Program-made: the position numbers and the translations under genes
The notes under the pieces: model-generated
Told to the model about the DNA's origin: nothing
The model's input: only the letters and a program-made list of their open reading frames with translations
Database searches by the model: none
In this document: in pieces, positions 37,353 through 48,650 of the stretch
Layout of the letters: each line of letters begins with the position of its first letter
Numbering within the stretch: the first letter of the stretch is position 1
NCBI GenBank assembly: GCA_965223435.1
Contig: CBDCWQ010000022.1
Coordinates: 558,001-622,000 of the forward strand
Direction: 5' to 3'
Source: CBDCWQ01 sp965223435
GTDB lineage: Bacteria > Myxococcota > Kuafuiibacteriia > Kuafuiibacteriales > Kuafuiibacteriaceae
DNA: 64,000 nucleotides

Positions 37353-37529
37353 CGCTCGGTGCTAACCCGCGTGCTATAGTTTCCTGCATTGTAGCAGGTC
37401 CTACGATTGCGGGCCGGTCACTCCATAGGGTCTAGACTCGACTAGCAGCGAGGGCTTTTGGGTTGGATTTGGGTGTGAGGCAAGAAAGCGTACTGGTCCT
37501 TGTTGACTGCTGCTCGTAACCCGTTTTTG

Positions 37530-40526
37530 CTACTTGGCGAAGATCCGGACATCGTCGACCTGGACGTTTTCGGTGGTGTCGTTCATCTTGGCCCAGAAGC
37601 GAATCTTGAGCGACGTGGCGCCGAGATAGGGTGTCAAGCTGAACGTCTCTTCGTGCCACTTGTTGTCGTCACCTTGTCCGCCCGCCCATTCACGCACCGT
37701 CTTCCACCCAGTGCCATCGTTAATCTTAAGCCTGAAGTAGTCCTGATTGGTGTCGAAGCGTTGATCGACGAAGCGCAAAAAGGTGAGGGTTGCCTCACTA
37801 TACGAAGTCAGGTCGAAGGACACCTTCGATGTAATGGTGCAGTATTCAGTGCAGTTATCGATGTGCCCGGTCATTCCGGCTGATGCGCTGACCGGATAGT
37901 CTGTGGTTTCGTGGCGCGGATCTGTTGTCCATCCCGGACCGCCTACATTCCATGCGTTCCACTGTCCAAGCCCACTGGAAAAATCCTCAAAAAAGAGCTC
38001 ATCGGGCGCGCAGTCGGCGGCGCAAGTGCTTTCGCTTTCACTGAATTCACAGATGTCGTCGCCACAGTTGTCAAACACCGTCATCCGAAGAGGAGACTTC
38101 GCGCACATGACTTCTTCGGTTCCTACGAGACAGATGTCGGTGGTCGTGAGACCCAGTTGTCCGTGGTTGTTTGACCCCGAGGCATAGACCCTCCCGTCCT
38201 CGAGCAAAACCTGCGTCTGCGTGTCGTTGACCATGACCTCGATCGCCGGACCTGGAAGAGAAACGGCCACCGGGACCAAGCGATTATGGGTATCGCCAAC
38301 CCCAAGTTGTCCCCGCTCGTTTCCGCCCCAGCACCACAAGCTTCCATCGACAAGAATGGCGCAACTGTGGTTCTCACCGGCATCAATGGCGATGGCTTGG
38401 GACGGAAGCGAAGCAACCTGTATGGGGGCCGTAACGTTGCCAGCCCCGTCGCTGCCCACTTGGTTGTCACCGATCTCACCGACGTCGTTTTTGCCCCAGC
38501 ACCACACCGTGCCGTTTTTATTGAGGGCACAAGCATGGTTGTCGCCAAGAGCAATGTCCTTGGTGCCCGCGGGAAGCAAGGCCTGAACCGGCGCCGATTG
38601 GCTGGAATAGTTTCCGATGCCAAGGATCCCATGGTTGTTCCGGCCCCAGCACCACGTCGTACCGTCGGTCTTGATGGCGCAGGTGAAGTGTTTACCCACT
38701 TCAACTCTGATCGCGCCCTGCACACCGGCGACCTCAAGTGGATCTGGACTGCAGTCATACGTGCCCCACGAAGTGGAACATGTATGGGCCGATGGGGCTC
38801 CCAGTTGACCCAGGTGGTTCCTTCCCCAACACCATACGCTACCGCTGGTCTTGACCGCACAGGTATGATCGCTCGTGGCTCTTACCTGAGCCACATCGAA
38901 GCCGAGACTGGCAACTTGGGTGGGCGCAGTGCGGAGGGTGAATGTACCGTCCCCGAGACGGCCGTAGAGGTTGGAGCCCCAGCACCACAGGCTGCCATCA
39001 CTCTTGCGGGCACAAGTATGCCTGTATCCTGCGGTCAACTCCACAACCCCAAGTCCGAGTCCTTGCACTGCCTGCGGGGTGGTTGAGCCCGCCGAAGAAC
39101 CCGTGCCGAGCTGGTAGGTGCTCCCTTTGCCCCAACACCAGGTTGTGCCGTCCACGCGAACGACACAACGGTGGTCGAAACCGTTCGACAACGACGTTCG
39201 CAGCGGCAAATAGGTGTTGATCACATCGGTGGAGCCCTCGGCACCGCAATTGGTGTAGTTCCCGTCGGCATCTTGTTGGACGCACGCAACATCGCAGTGT
39301 CCCTCATCGACAAAACTGCATTGCCCACCGGTGCAGATCCGACCGGATGGTCCGTTGCCGTTGACCGAGCAGCTGTAGACCACCGGATTGGAATCAAACA
39401 TGTTGCCCCAAAACGCGCCCTCATGGTGGATGTAGATGTTTTCTTCGGTGGCCGTCGTGGGTATGCCTACACCCCGGAGCGAGATCTGAACCTTTTTTCG
39501 TTGAGGGTTCGTACGGGCCGCGAGGCAGGCCGAAACGAGGCGTTGCCCTTGGGGATTCAAGTCAAAGTCGGCGTTTGTTTTCCAGTCCGGCACCAGCCCG
39601 ATCCCGCCGAAGTATTGTTTGGTCTCGGTTCCGCTGGGATAGAGCTGATAGGTCACTTCAACGCACCCGGGATCGCTGCTGCAGCTACCCCCCTGACTTT
39701 CGGGTAGAGCACAGGACACGGCGTAGCTATTCAGATTGTCGGCGTAGGCCCGGAATTCCTCGTTAAGATCCTTAAGGGTAGCATCGATACAAGCGTCGAC
39801 ACTGGCCACGGTCGCGGGATTGTTTTGGTCCGTGCCGAGTCCGTCTCGACCAGCCACGTAAAGCTCGTTGCCATCGCAGTCAGTGATGACACGGCAGTTG
39901 CCGTTGGTCGCACAGTTGAGTTGGCTCATGCACACGGTGTCGCCAGCCGGGCATGCGGCCGGTAGGGCGCATCGAATTGCGGCCACGTAGACGGTCAATT
40001 CGGTCATGGCGGCTTCCGGATCTGACCCAGAGGAGCTGCATGCCAAGCCGGTCAGCGAAGTATCAACCAGGTTCGAAATGTCGAGCGTGGACACCGCCAA
40101 ATTGCCAAATTCCATGCCGTTACCCCAGCTCCCGTTGCCCCAGCTCCCGTTGCCCCAGCTCCCGTTGCCCCAAGTCCCATTGCCCCAAGTGCCGTTGCCC
40201 CAAGTGCCGTTGCCCCAAGTGCCGTTGCCCCAGCTGCCGTTGCCCCAGGTCCCATTGCCCCAAGTGCCGTTGCCCCAGCTGCCGTTGCTCCAGGTGCCGT
40301 TGCCCCAGCTCCCGTTGCCCCAGGTACCGTTGCCCCAGCTGCCGTTGCCCCAGCTGCCGTTGCCCCAGCTGCCGTTGCCCCAGCTCCCGTTACCCCAGCT
40401 CCCGTTGTCCCCGAAAATGGTAGAGACTTCCGTGGGACGATTCTCCACATCTGGGGCGCGCGATTTGCAGCCCAAGGCTCCGAAAGTGGCCAATCCGACC
40501 AGTGTGAAAAATGTGAGGCGTCGCAT
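37530..40526 (-). CDS. RCC1-repeat lipoprotein with NG(S/T)WG tandem repeat
   Basis: Start chosen at the ATG at 40526, giving MRRLTFFTLVGLATFGALGC, a good lipobox at Cys20; the much longer frame to 41132 only crosses IS91 debris. The 998-residue product has 19 tandem pentapeptides NG(S/T)WG (residues 41-135), a Cys-rich middle part, then about eight RCC1-type blades (HTCAxKxDGxxWCWGxNxxGQLG) forming a beta-propeller, then a cysteine-containing loop (NCGDDICEFSE) and a jelly-roll-like C-terminus (FFEDFSSGLGQWNAW to VQVDDVRIFAK). It is anchored outside and probably binds ligands or partner proteins. Preceded by a likely sigma54 promoter at 40541-40556. Confidence 0.88.
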   Translation of the reverse strand: MRRLTFFTLVGLATFGALGCKSRAPDVENRPTEVSTIFGDNGSWGNGSWGNGSWGNGSWGNGSWGNGTWGNGSWGNGTWSNGSWGNGTWGNGTWGNGSWGNGTWGNGTWGNGTWGNGTWGNGSWGNGSWGNGSWGNGMEFGNLAVSTLDISNLVDTSLTGLACSSSGSDPEAAMTELTVYVAAIRCALPAACPAGDTVCMSQLNCATNGNCRVITDCDGNELYVAGRDGLGTDQNNPATVASVDACIDATLKDLNEEFRAYADNLNSYAVSCALPESQGGSCSSDPGCVEVTYQLYPSGTETKQYFGGIGLVPDWKTNADFDLNPQGQRLVSACLAARTNPQRKKVQISLRGVGIPTTATEENIYIHHEGAFWGNMFDSNPVVYSCSVNGNGPSGRICTGGQCSFVDEGHCDVACVQQDADGNYTNCGAEGSTDVINTYLPLRTSLSNGFDHRCVVRVDGTTWCWGKGSTYQLGTGSSAGSTTPQAVQGLGLGVVELTAGYRHTCARKSDGSLWCWGSNLYGRLGDGTFTLRTAPTQVASLGFDVAQVRATSDHTCAVKTSGSVWCWGRNHLGQLGAPSAHTCSTSWGTYDCSPDPLEVAGVQGAIRVEVGKHFTCAIKTDGTTWCWGRNNHGILGIGNYSSQSAPVQALLPAGTKDIALGDNHACALNKNGTVWCWGKNDVGEIGDNQVGSDGAGNVTAPIQVASLPSQAIAIDAGENHSCAILVDGSLWCWGGNERGQLGVGDTHNRLVPVAVSLPGPAIEVMVNDTQTQVLLEDGRVYASGSNNHGQLGLTTTDICLVGTEEVMCAKSPLRMTVFDNCGDDICEFSESESTCAADCAPDELFFEDFSSGLGQWNAWNVGGPGWTTDPRHETTDYPVSASAGMTGHIDNCTEYCTITSKVSFDLTSYSEATLTFLRFVDQRFDTNQDYFRLKINDGTGWKTVREWAGGQGDDNKWHEETFSLTPYLGATSLKIRFWAKMNDTTENVQVDDVRIFAK
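40122..40406 (-). repeat. 15-bp tandem repeat, 19 units
   Basis: Each unit codes for Asn-Gly-Ser/Thr-Trp-Gly (one unit ends in Ser instead of Gly). Ser and Thr codons vary between units, as do third positions, so the array is not freshly copied. It lies in frame within the RCC1 lipoprotein gene, and its length can change by whole units without loss of frame. Confidence 0.95.
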
Positions 40527-40540
40527 GAGGTCAAAACAGA

Positions 40541-40556
40541 AGCAAAACAAATGCCA
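40541..40556 (-). promoter_or_regulatory. Probable sigma54 promoter of the RCC1 lipoprotein gene
   Basis: On the minus strand TGGCATTTGTTTTGCT, one base from TGGCAC-N5-TTGCT, with GG and GC ten bases apart. Transcription would begin near 40530, about 4 bases before the ATG at 40526, the same unusual spacing as at 20080-20108. No ribosome binding site lies between. Confidence 0.6.
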
Positions 40557-40702
40557 ACTCATATTGCGAGCACGTCCTTGAAATACCTTGTGTGGGACTG
40601 CATGCGCCTTTCCGAGAACTGACGAGAAAATGAGCAACCTGCCGAAGAATCGGCAGCCTTTGCCTTCGCGATGTCCGTCTACCGACCCACGACGACGAGG
40701 CT

Positions 40703-41075
40703 TCACCACTCCCAAAGGTTTAAAAGGGGTGTCTTCAGCGGGTGTCCGCATGCTCGCGTCTCGGGGCCGGTGGAATGACCGGCACAAGCCCGACCACGGG
40801 TCAATGCAGATGCTGAGGAGCATGCGTTTACCAATGGGCGGACCCGGGAGCGGAACCGTGCTCCACCGGTCGGGAGTCGTCTCATTTTTACCCGAACCTT
40901 GCCATCCTCGCTTAGGGCTTCCTTGGCGAATGCGGGTCGCGCGGCATAGCGGGCATAAACACTCCCGACCGGCGGCGTTTTGTGCCTGGACTTGGAGCCA
41001 GGGGTGGATCGAGAAGCCCTGTGGGTCTCTATCTTTTCGGTCGCGGCCATAGTGGGCGGGCACCCGTTGCAGAGT
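40703..41075 (-). pseudogene. IS91 transposase remnant (central part)
   Basis: Two minus-strand frames together read FSIHPWLQVQAQ, then YAARPAFAKEALSEDGKVRV and KMRR. This matches the IS91 transposase part FSVHAAVTVPAHD, YVARPPFAEDQLRATEDGRT of copies A and B at clearly lower identity, so it comes from a different IS91 member. Both ends are missing and the frame is broken. Confidence 0.6.
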
Positions 41076-41450
41076 GCATTGCGTTCGACTTGGAGGAACC
41101 AGTGCCGCTCTTTGGATGCGGCCATGTACCAACGTTCGGTCAGGGTCAGTTCAGCGCTTTCGGTGTCGAAAACGATAAAACGATGGGCGAAATTAACGCC
41201 CAGCGCGGTGTAACGGGAACTCGATGAGGTCGCGTGCGGGGTCCTCCGACTTGCTTGTTGGGCTCGGAAAGTGAACGTGGGCGTCACGCTCAGGACGCAG
41301 AATTGGCGTTTGCCCTATGGTTGGCCGACAACGAAATTAAGGGCGGACGCAAATGTGCGAGCCGGTAGGTTTCGGGCCGAAGGCTCGTTGGGTCAAGTGC
41401 CGTGCCGAGATATCAAGGTGCCAAGGCACACTGAGAGAGCATGCGAGAAC
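41076..41450. other. No gene recognised
   Basis: Lies between two IS91 remnants. Frames on both strands are short and show no motifs. Nothing further can be supported here. Confidence 0.5.
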
Positions 41451-41940
41451 CTAAATGGCGCGAGGCGGTGCGCGCGCATTTGCGTCTTCACCGAGAACGA
41501 GCATGCCGCGCTTCAGGGCACGGGCCGATTCATCGTGCTTGGTGACCGCTTCGACGGGGCGAAGTGGTTCTTGGCAGATTCGGCAGAGTTGGGCGTCGAG
41601 GTCATAAACTTTGGAAATCAGCGCTGCCCACGGAACACGGTGTCTTCTTTTGATTTCGACGAACCTGGCCATCATCGGTCAGGCTCAGTTGGTCTGGCCT
41701 GCCGCAGGTCCTAAACTTCTCAAATTCACGCGCCACAAAATCCGGCATGTCCGCGTTGGGGTCGTCTGGGTCCTCAAAGCTTTCTTTCAGGGCTTCGAAA
41801 TGCTTTTCTAGGAGGCGCAAGACCACTCGGTGGCTTGGTTGTCGGGGTTTGTAACGTCGACCTTGCCAAAGGGTTCTTTTCGTCTTGGCCCTCGCTGGCC
41901 TACTTGGGAGACCAGGGCCCCCGAGAGAGGATTGGCTCAC
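41451..41940 (-). pseudogene. IS91 transposase with internal deletion
   Basis: The N-terminal frame (from a GTG at 41940) reads HFEALKESFEDPDDPNADMP, then DFVAREFEKFRTCGRPDQ, like the start of copies A and B (ELIESFRDPDDPEAGIPNFV, FRAYLTCGRPEF). Directly after it, in another frame, come the C-terminal residues RVPWAALISKVYDLDAQLCR and LRPVEAVTKHDE. The whole catalytic middle, with zinc finger and HUH motif, is gone. The start overlaps the stop of the ankyrin gene by a GTGA. Confidence 0.75.
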
Positions 41941-42960
41941 GCTTCGTCGGTTGAATCGGAGGCGTCGACGAAATGGACTTCGTCGAGCAGTTCGTCCCCT
42001 TCATCCATCTTGAAGGTTCGCTCTTGGCCCGGCTTGGTCCGAAAATCGATCCGAATTCCTGGCGCATAAGCATCGAGGGATCGAAAGGTCTCTTCAACGA
42101 TTTCATACGCGTTCCCATCGCTTGTATCCAGATCGCGTCGGCTGGACTCAAACTCAATTTCATCCGAATCGTCGTCCTCTTCGTCGTCGTTCTCCTCTTC
42201 ATCCGATTCCGCTTCGTCAAACAACTCTGGCGCGTCCTCCACGCCATAGCGGAGGAGTTCGGTGCGTTCACCTTCCTCAAAGAGGGCGTATTCTACGCAT
42301 CCTGCGGTGTCGCTGTTGCCGTAAAAGATTGCTGGGACACCCATGTCAGCGGATAAAGCCTGCGCATCGTCCTCGGTTGCGCTACATCCGGGAAAAGGTT
42401 GATGCACCACGGCTGGATGATGCTCCAGGTGTGCCCGGCTATTCGATACACTGCATAGCAGTTTTCTGTGAGCTGCATGGCGTTTCCGTAGATGTTGTAC
42501 CTCACCTCGGCGCTGCGAAGCTTGGCGAAGGCGTCCGCAACTTCTTTGGGTTCGGCCTTCACGAGGATGAGGGTCTCGTTGGTATCGAATGTGGCGACGC
42601 CTCGTGCGGCGCGCGGACTGAAGCTTTGCTCCCGCGTTCGGCGGGTTTCACTGTTCTTGGCTCCGCCGGATTTGAGCATTGCGACCAGCACATCGCTTTC
42701 ATCTTCAAGCGCAATGGCGAGGGCCGTCATACCTTCGTCGTTTTTGGCTTCGAGATCTGCACCCGCGTCGATCAACAGCTTGGTCACATCGATGGGCCCT
42801 GCGTGGACGGCGCCGTTCAGGGGGCTCCCCAGTTGCTTGTGGCCCACGTTCACGTTGGCACCGGCGTCCAGAAGGGCTTTGACCGCGTCTGGCGAGCCGA
42901 GCTCGGCAGCAATCCAGAGGGGCGTACCGTCGTGTTTTGAGCAGGCGTTGGTTTCGGTGG
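41937..42960 (-). pseudogene. Ankyrin-repeat protein, 5'-truncated and frameshifted
   Basis: The minus strand codes for two to three ankyrin repeats: DGTPLWIAAELGSPDAVKAL, then GSPLNGAVHAGPIDVTKLLI and GMTALAIALEDESDVLVAML. A mixed domain follows (RGVATFDTNETLILVKAEPK; AVYRIAGHTWSIIQPW). Near 42395 the frame shifts and continues with GCSATEDDAQALSADMGVPA and a very acidic tail with many Glu and Asp. The 5' end stops near 42960, where plus-strand sequence of giant copy II begins, so both genes lost their starts at the same join. The protein was probably cytoplasmic. Confidence 0.65.
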
Positions 42961-45900
42961 GCTCACTGTTTGTGGCACGAAGCCAAGATGGCGGTGCTCG
43001 GTTCTCCGTTGAACCGGTGAATCATTCTGTCTCTGGGGCGCGGGTATTTCCGGCGAAGCCGATTCACTGGCCCATCAACGTGGCTTTAGCTGAAGAAGCC
43101 GCTCGCAAGAGCAGCTTTCAAGACGTCCAGGGGCACTACGCAGATGTCTACCACGGCGTCCCTGAAGTGGCGGCGTCAGAAGAACTGCTTGTCGTGCCTT
43201 TTGTTCACCGCGATCAAGGGGGTTTGGTGCCAGACCAGCTTATGGTGGCGCGAGCATCCTGGGACCTGGGTACCAAAACCATCAAGAGTCGGGTGCGCAA
43301 GGGTCCGCTGGCAGCGGGAAAACCGATTCGCGTAGACCTCCGCATCGTCAACAAGCACAGCGTACCGGTGTATGAGGACGAGGAAACGGTCGATCTCGTG
43401 CTTGCTGGGGCCGGAGCGCCACAAACCGCACTCCAGTTCGTGGCCGGACAGGCTTCCGTAACGTTGTCCCCGAAGGCGGCCTTTGGGGCGTCCTTGGTTT
43501 GGAGTCAAGGAGAGACGGCGTTGGCAAAGGCCCAAGAGATCCTTCCAGCGAATACGAACGGCAGCTATCAAAGGGCCATTTCGGAGCGCCAGCTCCTGAT
43601 GATCCAAACCGTGCTCCCAGAAAAAACGGCCACGCCAGGGGGCTCTTTTTACTACTACGGAGAACGAGAGCCCCCCTCGGGTGACATCGGGTTCTATCCG
43701 GTGGAATACCGGGTTGATCTTGAGACTTTAACGCACACGAAGCAATTTGGGCGCCTCCAGAAGTCCGGCCAGGCTGTACAAGAATCAGGGGTGCTCCGCG
43801 ACGCCCAATACTTGGCCGCTTTTGGTCGGGTATGGGCATACACGCTGGGCATCGCGCTTTCCCAAGCATCGAGAGGAACCGATGTCCCGGATCTGATTCG
43901 TGCGCAGGGCTTGGCGCGAGTCCTTTGCGACAAGGCCGTCTTGGATGCAGACCATCCGGACGAGCTCAAAGGGTGGCATTTTTCGTGGAATACAAAAGGC
44001 GATAGTTGGAAAGATGCCCGACTGGTGACTGGGGCAAGCGCCTGGGCAGTTCACGGCCTGGGGGTCTTTTTGAGCTCTGATGCTTTTCAAGCGCTCAAGG
44101 TAGACAAGCTGTGGTTTCAGCGCTGCTATGAACGGTCCCTACGCGGTCTACTCAGACATCGCAGGCGAGTGCTGGGTCCCGGCGGAGACCATTTTTATCT
44201 CATGACCGCAGGTTGGACGACCGAGGGGCTCCGAAGGGTTGATGCGCCCCCATACCCTTCACACCCAATCGGGACGGCCCCTGGCGCCGGACGAATCGGT
44301 TCGATTCTCCTATTACAGTGTGCTCGATGCCGTAGGGTACGACGACTACAACAAAACTCCGGAAAAACGCCCGCATGTCGATCGCTGCACGCGCGACGTG
44401 GCGTGTACCGGCCGACCGCTCAACGTAGATGAATGGGCTGCGCTGAAACGCGAGGCTTTGGCGCTCAACGTAGTGACCGAGCACAACCTGGATGTATTGA
44501 GCGTCCTGAATCACGCGATGAACCATGCCTACTCTTTGGGACTTCAAGACACCGAGGACCTTCACTTCGACGCGCTTAAGCATTGGCGAGATGGTCTGCG
44601 AGAGGGGATTTTTGGCGCGCTTTGGGACGAGACGGGCTGGGTGGAGGAATTCCGTGCAGAGATTGCTCGGCATCCTCAAGGCGCTCAGGCCAAAAGCATG
44701 CAGGCGATTTTGGATTCGGGAGAGCCCCTTGGACGTTTTGTAACTGGGGGGGGAGATGTCGCACTTATGGGTGGGGTTCTCGGCGAGCCGAGCGCAACCT
44801 ACGAATGGAACGAAAAGAGCGTTCATTCGGCCATTGATAACTGCAGTTGGCTATCGCTTTCGGTAGACTACGATGACTTAGAACGCATGCCTGTGGATGG
44901 GGCCGCTTCTAAGGCCATCGACAAACTTGCCCGCTGTCTACGATACACAATCATCCGCTACGCAAAGCCGCTGGGGTTCTTTGTCCAAGACGAGGACTGC
45001 CCAGAGCAGGGTTTGGGCAATGGGGAGAGTGAAGCGTCGTCATGCGACTTTGCGCACCGGCCTACCTACTATGGAGCCCACAATTTTCAGAATACTTTTA
45101 GAGATCCCTACATCGCGCCCAGCAAGCGTCAGGCATCCTCGTACCACTTGGAAGCAACCATGGGGTTGGTGCAGGGGTTGCTCACATTTGTTGATGCACA
45201 CCCGGAGAATCTCCACGCGCCTTCGTTTGAGCGGGTTGCGCAACGGATGTGGGTGGACGCCCAGCGGTTCACACGAGACCACGGTTTTCCATATTCCAGT
45301 CAGCGAATCCACAACCTCTCGACTCGACTTTCTTCGAGCACGGCGATCATTTGGTTCATCGATGTGTACCACTATTTCGAATCTCGAGGAGATGAAGCCC
45401 GGCAGGAGTTTGCTGATGCACTCGAAGAACCGGGCTCTTTCGACTTTGATCAAGCGGTGATGGTGTCTAAGTTCAAGCCTAAGAACGGAAGTTTTCAGAT
45501 GGGCCGTGGACTTTACAGTGGGTTCAAGACTCTTCTGAACATCGAGCCACAGCTGGCCGCCTTTGTGGTACCTCTGGCCCTATCTGCGGGATACGGTCTG
45601 TCGGGAGAGAACGATGTGGCGCTGGAAACCATGGTGGTGTTTGATGATGTGCCAGGTCCGGAATGGTCAGAAGTTGGCACCGTGCGCGCGGACGAAGTCA
45701 TGCAGGGACTGGGCCCAAAGAGTGGGCTCTTGGTGTTCTTTCGCCCCGAGGAAGAACTCCGCAGGAGCGGTTCATACGAGTCGATCGGGGCTCACACGCG
45801 CCCTTACGAGGCGGAGAAGATTTATGGTTTTGATCTCCGTGAATTCCGGGATCTCATCCCCAGGGAATTGCTCTCGCCCGAAAGTGGAACGGGCGCGGTA

Positions 45901-47610
45901 AGCCTCGATGGCTTCGATCTTCCTAAGGCGGCTCGCGGTGACAGCCGAATCAAACTCTATGTGCTCAACACCGAGAAAGCACGTGACGAAATCGTAGACG
46001 ATTTTCTCAGTCATCACCTTTGGTGGACCCACGTGTTGCAAATTGCGGCTTATCTACCTCAAGATGGCATGCAAGAAAATTGGCTGGCCACAATGCGAGG
46101 TATGTTTCTTGGGTGGTTCTTTGACGCAAAGACCGCCGGTAGATTCGCTTCGAAGGGAAATGGCGGCCAGACCCAGGAGGGGCGGCCTTTTTGGTGGCAC
46201 GAAGGCCCTGCCAAGGGTGATGTCATCGACCCCCATCACGGCACTGACCGGGGGTCTACGATTTTTGGGCATTTGGGTGGCGCGCCCTTTCCGGAAAAAG
46301 GCGTTCCGTTGGTCGAAGAAAAGGATGGACTCGAAATCGAGCAAGCGGAACCTGGCGAGTGGATAGACGCGGTTCCGAAGGGGGCGCAGTTTTCAGCGAT
46401 TCGCATTCGGGGACCTCGAAAGCCGATGGTGACGGTCGCCGTGGGGGCGACATTTGAGCCGAACAGCACCACCATGGATACGGTCTTCCTCAACACGGAA
46501 CACCACGAGGTCGGTGTCACAAAGGGGTTGCTGGCAGAGATGGATCGTCTTGCGGGGCTCACGGGGGTTGATATTTCCCAGGTAGGCATCATCGGAATCG
46601 CAGTCCCGAAGACCGAGCGTGTCATCGAGGACCTCATTCAAGGCGCTGTGACTCTCCGGCAACGTGGTGAACCCATCTACGTGCTTAGCTTGAGCGTCGA
46701 GCAAAGGCATCCGAAAGATCCAAGCAAACCGTTGCCTCAAAAAGTCGTCGACGGTATTTGCGCCGCGCTCCACGATGCCAATGCGGAGGGGGTTCTGGTG
46801 GTCTCATCAGCGGGCAACAGTGGTATTCCGAACAGCACATCGTGCCCCGCCTCTCTTCGGGCTTCCCACGACAACCTATTGGCAGTGACGGGCTCCTACG
46901 CGCTGACCAGTCATTCCGGCGGCCAACTTTTGCCGAAGTCCAGCTATGGACAGACGGCGGATATCGCAGCTGCGGGCATCAGCGCAACGAGCATCGATTC
47001 CCGTGGGCGGGAAAGTGAACACGACAATCCGGCCATGATGTTGGGGTCATCGTATGTGGCGCCGCACGCGGCCGCGCCGGTCGTTATCGCCGCCGCGGTA
47101 TCCGTGCAGCATTCGCCAAGCTACAAGCCCTCTCCTCGAGATCTGAAAAAACTTGTATTGAAGACAACCCACCCAAAGAAAGAGATGAGTCCCCTCTCGA
47201 CTACCCAGGACCCACTTAAGGGGCTTAGCAGCTTGAATCCTATTCGGTTGATATTGGTGACCGTTTCAGCTTTGGAGTTGATTCCAAAGTCCGGTCACTT
47301 CGATTTTCTGGTGGCAGCCGACAGGGTCATGGCAAGTGGCCAAGAGCTCCATTTCGAACCTGCGTCTTTTCGAATTCCCTTCACGGAAAAGAGAGTTCTG
47401 GTCTGGGATGATACCCTGGGCCGAACTGCGGCACCCATTTCGGCGTACCCAGATGGATTGGAGGAGGTAGAGGATGTCTTGTTCGTCCACAATGGCGTTG
47501 GCGTATACGCCATTTCTGGCGCAGATCTGAAAGACGGCATGCTGCGAGGGGTCATTCGCTTCGAACTGAACGCCAACGGCGGCGAAATAGTGTTCGGCCG
47601 CACACCCTAG
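42950..47610 (+). pseudogene. Giant secreted protein family, copy II (S8-like C-terminus)
   Basis: The open frames 42950-44240 and 44240-47610 join through a one-base shift in a run of C near 44249, giving about 1550 residues. Upstream, the frame only runs antisense to the ankyrin gene. Order: end of a BNR/sialidase-like region (SLFVARSQDGGARFS), an Ig-like part, an alpha-helical region (LMTAGWT, YYSVLDAVGYD, NVVTEHNLDVLSVLNHA), the shared module with copy I (IYGFDLR to LGWFF, 45820-46122), and a C-terminal subtilisin-like domain. The latter keeps the oxyanion Asn (SSAGNSG) and the Ser motif (GSSYVAPHAA), but no normal Asp or HGTH motif can be found, so it may be inactive. Copy III shares the first part. 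Signal sequence is lost. Confidence 0.65.
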
Positions 47611-47740
47611 CTCCACCTGTGGTGACCGTTCCAAAACGGGTACCAGACAAATCTTACCAAAGCCCGATGGACGTCAGGGTGCGGCCGGAAGGCCGAGCCG
47701 TGCGGGTCGTAGATCGAGGAGGGGACGGAGATCGTTTGGG

Positions 47741-48540
47741 TTAGGCTACGATCCCCGGAAACATGTCTCCCAAATGGCTGTAGTCTGTGGGCCAGCTCGA
47801 AGCGCTTTTGCCGATGGTGGAGTCGCTGCCATATCCCGGCTTGCCTTGGCTTTCGTAGTCGTTTGCAGAGAGTCCCATGGAGCGCAAAAGGGTGACGAGA
47901 AGGCGATTGTGCGCGATGCCTTTGATGACTGTTCCGCCGTTTTGGCCGAAGTATGCTTTTCCGTTCCAGTCGATGTAGTCAACGTATCGACCGGTTCTAG
48001 GGAAACCGCCTGCGCTTCCGGCGAGGAGGGCGGGGACACTCAGGTTGATGTGATTGAATCCCACTTCGTTGCCCCAGTACACGACAGAGTTGTCGAGAAA
48101 CGTTCGACCCTGGGCCTCGGGAACGTCAAGGCGTTCGAGCAGTTTCGCAAAGATGTCGTTTGCGATCCAGCGATTGAGCTGAAGCATGTTTCGGTCCGCG
48201 CTTGGATCACCCCAAGAATGGGCGTCGCCATGCCAGGAGCCTGGGTCGTCTCGTCCGTGGTAGTAGCCGGCCATCGATCCTCGACCGTCGGAGAGCGCTT
48301 TACGAGCGTCGAGCGTCACGATTCTCGTTCGGTCGCACATGATGGCGGCCGTGATCACCGGTTACAAGGAAGGCGGCGCGGGTCAAAAGACCTGCACGCT
48401 CGTTCTTGGGAAGCTGAGGAGGCTCCGATACCCCGTCCCAGGGGGCGACGCCATACAGCCGTGCAAGCTGCGGGGAGGGGGTCAAAGACAGCGTGGAGCC
48501 AAGCAGTTCGAAGTGATAGAGAAAGGGGGGTGCCATGAGA
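47741..48540 (-). pseudogene. Fusion relic of a DUF1588-type gene and a DUF1552 gene
   Basis: From the right, the first frame reads PSPQLARLYGVAPWDG, then LPKNERAGLLTRAAFLV, the usual start of a DUF1588 domain. It then switches near 48355 to a second frame that begins VITAAIMCDRTRIVTL and continues through DDPGSWHGDAHSWGD and NSVVYWGNEVGFNH to the stop at 47741; this is the C-terminal half of a DUF1552 protein. In myxobacteria and planctomycetes the two genes lie side by side, so one deletion that removed the end of the first and the start of the second explains the join. Both families are exported and of unknown function. Confidence 0.75.
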
Positions 48541-48650
48541 AACGTAAAAACAACGTTCCGAAATACTTTGCGAGGCTCAGAGCCATCACTTAACTCTGAG
48601 TAGAACGCAAGTTCATCTTTCGAGAGTGGTCTCCGATAGGCGCGTAGGCC

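Noticed and set aside
40116..40412. Regular short repeats that look like a CRISPR or minisatellite array
   Set aside because: The 15-bp units are in frame, code for NG(S/T)WG and vary at third positions; there are no spacers and no cas genes.
40527..41132. N-terminal extension of the RCC1 lipoprotein to a 1200-residue protein
   Set aside because: The extension only reads through IS91 debris in a shadow frame, while the ATG at 40526 gives a clean lipoprotein signal and sits beside a sigma54-type promoter.
42492..42950. N-terminal part of the plus-strand open frame of giant copy II
   Set aside because: It is antisense to clear ankyrin repeats on the minus strand; similarity to the family starts only at about 42950.
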